Positions 34,677 to 41,502 of a DNA stretch of 54,209 bases are shown here, one piece after another. A program made the position numbers and the translations under genes. Origin of the DNA: an uncultured Lachnospiraceae bacterium (GTDB lineage: Bacteria > Bacillota > Clostridia > Lachnospirales > Lachnospiraceae); NCBI GenBank assembly GCA_949740535.1, contig CATJHO010000094.1, forward strand, positions 1 through 54,209. The letters run 5' to 3'. A model generated the notes under the pieces. The model was not told the origin of the DNA. It did not search any database and saw only the letters and a list, made by a program, of their open reading frames with translations. The stretch's first letter is position 1, and every line of letters starts with the position of its first letter.

Positions 34677-35561
34677 ATGACTATCCGGCATTTGCAGATT
34701 TTTCAGACAGTATGCAGCTGTAACAGCATTACAGCCGCTGCCCGGCGGCTGAACATCACACAGCCTTCGGTGAGTATTGCCATTAAGGAGCTGGAAGCTT
34801 TTTACCATACAAAGCTGTTTGACCGTATCAACCGCAGAATTTATCTAACCGAAGAGGGAATGTCCCTGCTGCAGTATACAGATACCTTATTGAGCCAGTA
34901 CGAGGAATCCATATCCGTGCTGCGCAGCGGGATGCTTTTTACAAAATGCAGAATCGGCGCCAATGTGTCGGCGGCGGAGACGTTTCTGTCCCGGATCATA
35001 TCGGCAGTTCATACAGAGCTTCCACAGATTCGTTTCAGTATCTGCATTCAGAATAATGAACAGATTGATCAGCTGTTGGCGGATAACCAGATTGATTTCG
35101 CTGTTTATGACCAGATAGGGGATCGAGAGACACGGACAGCCCGGCTTTTATTCAGAGATGAGCTGGTTGTCTGCTGTCCGCCGGATTGGGAAGGCTGTGA
35201 CAGCATCAGTCTGGAGCAGTTATCGAAAATGCCCCTGCTTCTTCGTGAAAAGGGCAGCGGTATGAGAAACTTTATTGATGTTGAATTTTCAAAACACGGA
35301 TATCCGCAGAACATTGCTGCAGAGAGTATCAGTACCCTGGGGCTGGTAGAGCTGGCAGAAGCCGGTCTGGGATATGCGCTGGTTCCACGAGAGCTGGTGA
35401 AAAAACTAAATACGAATTTTCAGATAAAAGTGCTTACTATCTGTGACTGTGCTCTGGAAAAAAGCTATTATTTGTCTTATAATAAGAAGAAATATTTAAA
35501 TCCTGCATTGATGAAGGTAATTCAGGTACTGGATCATGCTGCATGGAATAAAATCGGATAA
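34677..35561 (+). CDS. LysR family transcriptional regulator
   Basis: 294 residues from ATG 34677, which has GGAG six bases before it; ATG 34665 contains that site. The N-terminal winged helix is canonical (TIRHLQIFQTVCSCNSITAA, LNITQPSVSIAIKELE), followed by the periplasmic-binding-like effector domain (about 90-290). Divergent orientation to the ChrA pair implies it controls them in response to an anion or metabolite. The effector cannot be read. Confidence 0.95.
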   Translation: MTIRHLQIFQTVCSCNSITAAARRLNITQPSVSIAIKELEAFYHTKLFDRINRRIYLTEEGMSLLQYTDTLLSQYEESISVLRSGMLFTKCRIGANVSAAETFLSRIISAVHTELPQIRFSICIQNNEQIDQLLADNQIDFAVYDQIGDRETRTARLLFRDELVVCCPPDWEGCDSISLEQLSKMPLLLREKGSGMRNFIDVEFSKHGYPQNIAAESISTLGLVELAEAGLGYALVPRELVKKLNTNFQIKVLTICDCALEKSYYLSYNKKKYLNPALMKVIQVLDHAAWNKIG

Positions 35562-35574
35562 AGGGAGGATTCTT

Positions 35575-36765
35575 ATGAAAATACGAAAGAGAATTTCTTA
35601 CTGGATTCTGGCAGTTCTTCTGCCTGTGCTGTGTATACAAAGCTGTGCAAATCAGGAAACCAGAAATCAGAGAATTGACAAACATAAACCAGAGAATCCT
35701 AAGAAGAACAGCAGCAATTCCGCCTCAGCGGATGACAATGCTTCCGGGGAAGAGGAGCATCCCTGGGAGGAGACGGATTCCTGGGAGATAGAAGACTGGG
35801 CGCAGGCCTATCTGGATTATGTGAATACTTATGAGTTCAGTGATTCCTGGACGTACAGTTTGATTTATGTGGATGAGGATGAGATTCCGGAACTTGTGAT
35901 GGATACGGGAGTTGAGGCAGGCGGCTGTATGATTCTGACCTGGCAGGAAGGGATTCTGGATGTTCTTCAGACTCTGCGCCTTAACTTTACCTATGTGGAA
36001 AAGGGGAATCTGCTCTGCAATTCCGAGGGGAATATGGGATATTATTACGACAATGTGTTCACCATTGAAGACGGAAAATGGGTCTTTATTGCCGGGGGAA
36101 CTTATGAGGACGGACCTGACGGCCCCCGATTTGATGAAAACGATAATTATATCTATGACTACTATTGGATGGAGCAGGCTGTGGAACAGGAGGAATATGA
36201 GGCTGAGCTTGGGAAGATCTACCCGGAAAAAAAGGGGAAAATACCGGAAATCTACTATATTAAGGATGAATTATTCTCGCTTTTAAAGACGGGACAGACG
36301 ATGTCGGCCAATCACCGCTATGAGCTGCTTGTGGAGGATATCACCTGGGCGAAAGCCAGGGAAGCCTGCCAGGAGAAGGGCGGTTATCTGGCAACACTTA
36401 CTTCATGGGAAGAATTTGAACGGGTGCAGGAACAGATCATTTCCGAGGAAAAAACAGCCGTTACTTTTTACGTTGGAGCAGATTGGGAACGTTATCAAAG
36501 CTACCGCTGGCTGGAACCGGAAGTCAAAGACGGTTATTCTATGCTGGATCACTATAATGCCCTGTTCAGAGACTTCTGGCTGGAAGGAGAGCCCAGCTAC
36601 ACCGGGCTTACAGAGTCCGGGGAGGAAGTGGACGAAGAGTATGTGGCGCTGATTTACCGTTCTGCAGATGGCCGGTGTTATCTCAATGACGTGCCGGAGG
36701 ATATTCTGGCAGCAGCTCCATCCTATGAAGGGAAAATCGGGTATATCTGTGAGTATAACGAATAG
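35575..36765 (+). CDS. Lipoprotein with C-type lectin-like domain
   Basis: 396 residues from ATG 35575 (GGGAGG at 35563). Signal peptide with a lipobox-like end (VLCIQSC); Cys22 is the probable lipidation site. After a Ser/Asn/Glu-rich linker comes a domain beginning EDWAQAYLDYVNTY with IYVDEDEIPELVMDTG, common in Lachnospiraceae lipoproteins. The C-terminal third is a C-type lectin fold: NHRYELLVEDITWAKAREAC, GGYLATLTSWEEF, YVGADW and CYLNDVPEDI. Such domains bind sugars or proteins at the cell surface. It starts 13 bases after the LysR gene and may be cotranscribed. Confidence 0.8.
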   Translation: MKIRKRISYWILAVLLPVLCIQSCANQETRNQRIDKHKPENPKKNSSNSASADDNASGEEEHPWEETDSWEIEDWAQAYLDYVNTYEFSDSWTYSLIYVDEDEIPELVMDTGVEAGGCMILTWQEGILDVLQTLRLNFTYVEKGNLLCNSEGNMGYYYDNVFTIEDGKWVFIAGGTYEDGPDGPRFDENDNYIYDYYWMEQAVEQEEYEAELGKIYPEKKGKIPEIYYIKDELFSLLKTGQTMSANHRYELLVEDITWAKAREACQEKGGYLATLTSWEEFERVQEQIISEEKTAVTFYVGADWERYQSYRWLEPEVKDGYSMLDHYNALFRDFWLEGEPSYTGLTESGEEVDEEYVALIYRSADGRCYLNDVPEDILAAAPSYEGKIGYICEYNE

Positions 36766-36945
36766 ACGGGGATAAAAAACAGCAGTTTTCAGGGAAGTTC
36801 GCAGCTTTTTTTACATGATGCGGGCTTCCTTTTTTTGTATATTGTGGATGTAACAGGAAAGAACAGATAGGACATAACAATTCACAAAACGGAAGGGATT
36901 TCGTACAATTGTGGAAAAACATTCAAAAAACAGGGAGGTGTGCAT

Positions 36946-38178
36946 ATGTTCGTGTTACAAAATGAGCTGGGGAATGTGCCCCTGAAGGTATGGCTGGAGA
37001 GTGAAAAAAGTTTGGAAGCAGCCTGTATGGAACAGGCCTGCCATCTGATGCGGCTTCCTTTTCTACATAAGTGGGTCTGTCTTATGCCGGATACCCATGC
37101 GGGAATGGGAATGCCAATCGGAGGCGTGATTGCAGCAAAGGGAGTTGTGATTCCCAATGCCGTAGGAGTGGACATCGGCTGTGGAATGGCCTATGCCGGA
37201 ACCAATATTCCCGTCCGCGTACTGAAAGAGACTATGACAGAGAATGGGAATCTGGTGCAGGGAATCGTGGGAGATATTCTGCGGAACATTCCCGTGGGAT
37301 TTGCCCATCACAAAATACCTATGCCCTGCTATACCATGGATCTGGCCATGGAAGAGCTGTCCCGCTATGAGGAGAACGAGGAACTGCTGGGCCAGCTGGA
37401 GGCCGGGTATTTCCAGATTGGAACGCTGGGCGGCGGCAATCACTTTATTGAACTGCAGGAGGATGAGAAGGGATATCTGTCCCTGATGCTGCATTCAGGA
37501 AGCCGTCATTTTGGAAAATCCGTCTGTGACTATTTCCACTGGAAGGCCAGGGAGCTGAATGGACGCTGGTACAGCCAGGTTCCGGATGCATATCGTCTGG
37601 CATTTCTGCCGGTGGACACAAAAGAGGGGCGCCAGTATCTGGACTGGATGAATCTGGCCATGGATTTTGCCCGTGAAAACCGGGAAAAGATGATGCTGGG
37701 TGTAAAGGCGATTCTGGAAAAATGGATTGGAAAGCATACGGACCTGACACTGGAATATGCAGATGAAATCAACTGTCATCACAATTATGCGGCCCTTGAG
37801 AATCATTACGGCGAGAATGTCTGGGTCCACCGCAAAGGTGCTGTCCGGGCTGGGAACGGAGAGCTGACGGTCATTCCGGGAGCCATGGGTTCCTACAGCT
37901 ATGTGGTCATGGGCCTGGGAAATCCGGAGAGCTTCTGCTCCTCCTCCCACGGCGCCGGCCGGGCTTATTCCCGCAAGGGAGCCATGAACGCATTTACCTG
38001 CGAACAGGTAATGACGGACCTGAAGGATCAGGGTGTGGTTCTGGGAAAGAAAAATAAGCGGGACGTGGCAGAAGAGAGCCGGTTTGCCTACAAGGATATC
38101 GATGCGGTTATGGCAGACCAGAAAGAGCTGGTAACGCCCATAAAGCGTCTGCGCACCATCGGCGTAGTAAAAGGATAA
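36946..38178 (+). CDS. rtcB: RNA-splicing ligase RtcB family protein
   Basis: 410 residues from ATG 36946 right after GGGAGGTG; GTG 36940 overlaps that site. RtcB joins RNA ends with 2',3'-cyclic phosphate or 3'-phosphate to 5'-OH using GTP and Mn. Key residues: Asp76 and Cys79 in VGVDIGCGM, GGGNHFIEL, and the guanylylated His335 in SSSHGAGRAYSR, each close to the E. coli numbering. Archease is not in the window. It has a 160-base upstream gap without a clear promoter and ends in a hairpin shared with the MATE gene. Confidence 0.95.
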   Translation: MFVLQNELGNVPLKVWLESEKSLEAACMEQACHLMRLPFLHKWVCLMPDTHAGMGMPIGGVIAAKGVVIPNAVGVDIGCGMAYAGTNIPVRVLKETMTENGNLVQGIVGDILRNIPVGFAHHKIPMPCYTMDLAMEELSRYEENEELLGQLEAGYFQIGTLGGGNHFIELQEDEKGYLSLMLHSGSRHFGKSVCDYFHWKARELNGRWYSQVPDAYRLAFLPVDTKEGRQYLDWMNLAMDFARENREKMMLGVKAILEKWIGKHTDLTLEYADEINCHHNYAALENHYGENVWVHRKGAVRAGNGELTVIPGAMGSYSYVVMGLGNPESFCSSSHGAGRAYSRKGAMNAFTCEQVMTDLKDQGVVLGKKNKRDVAEESRFAYKDIDAVMADQKELVTPIKRLRTIGVVKG

Positions 38179-38183
38179 GCGGG

Positions 38184-38215
38184 ATGGGTAACATGGAAAA
38201 ACCCATGTTACCCAT
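38184..38215. terminator. Hairpin between convergent rtcB and MATE genes
   Basis: Perfect 13-bp stem ATGGGTAACATGG/CCATGTTACCCAT with an AAAAAC loop. The MATE stop codon lies within the right arm. No strong T-tract on either side, so efficiency is uncertain. Confidence 0.55.
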
Positions 38216-39578
38216 AATGATACCGCCTTCTCATGCCCCAAAAGAATCCTCCGGTAACCAGCAGGGCAAAAAGCTCCGCCGCCACAACTGCAAGCCAGAT
38301 CCCGCGGATCCCAAGAAAAACAGGCAGAAGCAGCACCATACTCACCTGAAAGATCAACGTCCGCAGAAAAGAAATCAAAGCAGAAATTCCGCCGTTGCTC
38401 AGAGCCGTAAAAAACGAAGAGCCCCAGATATTAAACCCACAGAACAGGAAGAACAGAGCATAAAGACGAAACCCCTCACAGGTCATAGTAAAAAGCTCCA
38501 GGTCATATCCCACAAAGGTCCGGATCAGAGGGACCGCTAAAGTTTCCGCCAAAAGAGTCAGAACCATTCCTGCTGCGCCGATCAGCCGCAGACTTTTCCG
38601 AAAAAGATTTTTCAGCTCGCTGTGGGTTCCCGCTCCATAGTTGTACCCGATGAGCGGAGCGCTGCCAATCGAATACCCGATAAAAATAGCAGCAAATACA
38701 AAATTGGCATACATAATCACACCATAAGCCGCGATTCCATCCTCCCCGGCCAGCCGCATCAGCTGAAAATTGTATAGAATATTCACAATAGAAGACGAAA
38801 TACTGGTCATCAGTTCCGAAGAACCATTGGTGCAGGTTTTCCAGAGGACCGCTTTTTCAAAATGGAAGCGGGTAAAATGCAAAAGGCTGTCATTTTTAAA
38901 GAAAGCACGTACCTTACTGCCTTTTGAAACATGCCGGGAAAAATAAATCAGCGGAAGAATTCCCCCAAGCAGCTCCCCCATGGCTGTGGCAATTGCAGCG
39001 CCGGAAATTCCCATATGAAGCTTCGCCACAAAAAGATAGTCAAAGACAATATTCGTCACTCCGGCAGCGATGGAAATCTTCAGGCTCAGAGAGGGTTTTT
39101 CGGCAACCACAAAAAAACTCTGAAATATATTCTGGAGAATAAATCCTGTGAGTGAGATACACAAGATCCGCCCATAGAGGATACTGTTTTGCAGCAGCAG
39201 TCCTTCAGCCCCCAGCGCCTTGGCAATGGGAGGCAGCAGGATAAAGCCAAGCACAGAAATTGTAAGTCCGCCAATTACCGCGCAGCTGACCAGCATGGTA
39301 AAATATTGATTGGCTTTTTCTGCCTTACCTTCCCCCAAAGTCTTGGACACAATGGCGCTTCCGCCGGTACCGATGAGAAATCCAAGGGCCGCTCCCCCCA
39401 TGGCAATGGGCATAATCAGATTTACAGCGGCAAACGCAGTCTTTCCGGCATAATTGGACACAAAGAATCCGTCAATGATGCTGTAACAGGAGGTGCAGAG
39501 CATCATAATAATAGAAGGAAGCACAAAGCGCAGAAGCTTGGCATATGTAAAATGATCCGATAAATGTATTTTTTTCAT
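38208..39578 (-). CDS. MATE family efflux transporter
   Basis: 456 residues from ATG at 39578 (GTGAGG before it), which gives the usual length; the longer frame start at 39659 overlaps the promoter. Twelve membrane segments in two halves. Typical sequence: LLRFVLPSIIMMLCTSCYSIIDGFFVSNY, VNLIMPIAMGGAALGFLIGTGGSA, YSIGSAPLIGYNYGAGTHSELK. Exports drugs or cationic metabolites using Na+ or H+ gradients. Own consensus promoter with a nearby palindrome. Confidence 0.95.
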   Translation of the reverse strand: MKKIHLSDHFTYAKLLRFVLPSIIMMLCTSCYSIIDGFFVSNYAGKTAFAAVNLIMPIAMGGAALGFLIGTGGSAIVSKTLGEGKAEKANQYFTMLVSCAVIGGLTISVLGFILLPPIAKALGAEGLLLQNSILYGRILCISLTGFILQNIFQSFFVVAEKPSLSLKISIAAGVTNIVFDYLFVAKLHMGISGAAIATAMGELLGGILPLIYFSRHVSKGSKVRAFFKNDSLLHFTRFHFEKAVLWKTCTNGSSELMTSISSSIVNILYNFQLMRLAGEDGIAAYGVIMYANFVFAAIFIGYSIGSAPLIGYNYGAGTHSELKNLFRKSLRLIGAAGMVLTLLAETLAVPLIRTFVGYDLELFTMTCEGFRLYALFFLFCGFNIWGSSFFTALSNGGISALISFLRTLIFQVSMVLLLPVFLGIRGIWLAVVAAELFALLVTGGFFWGMRRRYHYG

Positions 39579-39606
39579 AAAAAACCTCACGATTGTATAA
39601 AATTTT

Positions 39607-39618
39607 CTCTTTAAAGAG
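39607..39618. promoter_or_regulatory. Operator-like palindrome in the MATE leader
   Basis: CTCTTTAAAGAG lies just downstream of the minus-strand TATAAT, where a repressor could block initiation. Confidence 0.4.
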
Positions 39619-39630
39619 GTAGTATGGGCT

Positions 39631-39659
39631 ATTATAGTGAGAAAAACAGGGATTGTCAA
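39631..39659 (-). promoter_or_regulatory. Consensus promoter of the MATE gene
   Basis: Minus strand TTGACA (39659-39654), 17 bases, TATAAT (39636-39631). The rest of the 302-base gap 39579-39880 is AT-rich with TATAAT at 39816-39821 as likely -10 of the TlpA gene; no ORF is supported there. Confidence 0.8.
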
Positions 39660-39880
39660 GCTTACTGTTCCTGATTAATGAGGATGCAGGTCCTTGTCAA
39701 GATTGGGTAAGATGGAATAATAAAAAATAGATCTAACATTCGTGAAAATATAAAAAATATCTGTGGATTTCGAGAAACCAGACAAAAGGGTATAGGAAAA
39801 ATCAAAAAAATGCGGTATAATATCTCAAAATGATCTCTTGAAAACCAAAAGGATCGAGATAGATAAGGAGCATTCAAAGT

Positions 39881-40459
39881 ATGATAAAATTATCCAAAAG
39901 ATATCTGCTGACAGGCCTGATGCTGTTTGGGCTTCTGTGCAGCTGCACGCCTCAGAAATCTCAGGAAGAGTCTTTCAATCCGCCTGTGGAAGAGACAGGG
40001 GAAGATAAGCATCCAGGTGACAGCTCATCTGTCACCTTCGAGGGCACAGATATGGACGGCCATAGCATTTCCCAGGAAATCTGTGCAGATTCCAGGCTTA
40101 CTATGATCAATGTGTGGGCTACCTACTGTAATCCCTGCCTGAATGAGATGCCGGAGCTTGGAGAGCTGGCGGCAGAATACGATTCTGCAGATTTTCAACT
40201 GCTTGGAATTGTCAGCGACGTGATGGAAGGGCAGGAGGAGAACATCGGATATGCGGCGGAGCTGATTGAAGAGACTGGGGCAGAGTATCCCCATCTGCTT
40301 CTCAACGAATCTCTGTACTATGGGCTTCTTTCGGATGTGTCCGCAGTACCCACTACCTTTTTCCTGAATGAACAGGGCCAGGTACTGGATGTAGTTGTGG
40401 GAGCCATGGATAAATCCGGCTGGAAGGAGAAGATTGATGGACTTTTGGAAACGCTGTAA
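39881..40459 (+). CDS. TlpA-like thioredoxin-fold lipoprotein
   Basis: 192 residues. Signal peptide ending in lipobox LCSC (Cys22 lipidated). A thioredoxin-fold domain has the active site C-N-P-C (Cys83, Cys86) in VWATYCNPCLNEMPEL and the cis-proline segment SAVPTTFFLNEQG. It reduces or oxidises disulfides outside the membrane. It forms a tight cluster with the 50-residue CXXC protein (23-base overlap) and the NapH-like protein, which together look like a chain moving electrons to this lipoprotein. Confidence 0.93.
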   Translation: MIKLSKRYLLTGLMLFGLLCSCTPQKSQEESFNPPVEETGEDKHPGDSSSVTFEGTDMDGHSISQEICADSRLTMINVWATYCNPCLNEMPELGELAAEYDSADFQLLGIVSDVMEGQEENIGYAAELIEETGAEYPHLLLNESLYYGLLSDVSAVPTTFFLNEQGQVLDVVVGAMDKSGWKEKIDGLLETL

Positions 40460-40589
40460 AGAGAAGGCCTGGCTTTTGGGAACAGCACTGGGGCTGCTGT
40501 TTCTGGGTGTGGGCGCAGTTTGGGGGCAGCTGGAAGTGATCTGGAAAAAGGCGGTGATGATCTGCCTGGAATGCATTGGAATCGGGTGA
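40437..40589 (+). CDS. CD1871A-type small CXXC protein
   Basis: 50 residues, one membrane helix (LLGTALGLLFLGVGAVWG) followed by a CLEC motif near the C-terminus (MICLECIGIG). This is the layout of the CD1871A family of small clostridial proteins, function unknown. ATG 40437 lies 23 bases before the end of the TlpA gene with TGAAGGAGAAG inside it as ribosome site. It sits between a thioredoxin and an iron-sulfur membrane protein, so a thiol relay is plausible. Easily missed because of size and overlap. Confidence 0.8.
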   Translation: MDFWKRCKEKAWLLGTALGLLFLGVGAVWGQLEVIWKKAVMICLECIGIG

Positions 40590-40593
40590 GGTT

Positions 40594-41415
40594 ATGAAGA
40601 GAAATCTGCGATTGAAGGTACAGATTCTGGTGACAATCTTTACCAACGGCTATGCGTATGGTTTTTTAAACGGAAAGATTTATCAGGGGCCTCTCAAATA
40701 TACCTGTGTTCCAGGACTGAATTGTTACTCCTGTCCGGGTGCTTTGGGATCCTGTCCCATGGGAGCGCTTCAGGCCCTCCTAAATCAGCGGAATCTTCAG
40801 GTTCCGTTTGGGATTCTGGGCTTTTTCTTTGTGGTTGGAAGCCTTTTGGGACGGTTTGTATGCGGCTGGCTCTGCCCCTTTGGCCTGGTGCAGGATCTGC
40901 TCTATAAGGTTCCTCTCTTTCAGAAGCAGAAGCGTCTGCCTTTTCATGGAATCTTAAAATATGGAAAATACATTGTTTTGATTTTCCTGGCTTGTGCAGG
41001 CTCCCTGTTTCTCTTCGGGGGCTTTGCCAGGGTTCCGGCTTTTTGCAAATATCTGTGTCCTTCCGGAACGCTGTTCGGGGCGCTGCCTCTTTTGGCTGGC
41101 AATAAACTGCTGCGCAGTCAGGCCGGAGGGCTGTTTTTCTGGAAACTGGGAATCCTGCTTGTGCTGGTACTGGTTTCAATGAAGATATACCGGCCCTTCT
41201 GCCAGTATCTCTGCCCGCTGGGTGCTGTGTACGGCTGGTTCAACCGTTTCAGCCTTGTGCAGGTTCACTGGGAGCAGGAGAAGTGCACCAGATGCCATTC
41301 CTGTGAGAAGGCCTGTCCGGTGGGACTTTCAGTGAAGGAGATTTCCCGCTCTTCGGAATGCATCCGCTGTGGGAAATGCATCAAAGCCTGTCCGGCCAGG
41401 TGCCTGCATTTTTAA
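40594..41415 (+). CDS. NapH-like membrane 4Fe-4S protein
   Basis: 273 residues from ATG 40594; the only upstream alternative is TTG 40576. Five or so membrane segments with Cys motifs CYSCPGALGSC, CGWLCPFG, CKYLCPSG, CQYLCPLG, and two C-terminal 4Fe-4S clusters CTRCHSCEKACPVG and CIRCGKCIKACPARC. It resembles NapH/CcoG/RdxA-type proteins that pass electrons through or at the membrane. The order with TlpA and CXXC proteins suggests electrons from ferredoxin reach extracytoplasmic thiols. Confidence 0.9.
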   Translation: MKRNLRLKVQILVTIFTNGYAYGFLNGKIYQGPLKYTCVPGLNCYSCPGALGSCPMGALQALLNQRNLQVPFGILGFFFVVGSLLGRFVCGWLCPFGLVQDLLYKVPLFQKQKRLPFHGILKYGKYIVLIFLACAGSLFLFGGFARVPAFCKYLCPSGTLFGALPLLAGNKLLRSQAGGLFFWKLGILLVLVLVSMKIYRPFCQYLCPLGAVYGWFNRFSLVQVHWEQEKCTRCHSCEKACPVGLSVKEISRSSECIRCGKCIKACPARCLHF

Positions 41416-41502
41416 GATGGTTTCATCGGTGAGATTCTGATAAAATATGGAAAATATAATATAATTTACCTTTCATTTATTCGGGGGTTGAGGGAGGGTT
41501 AC

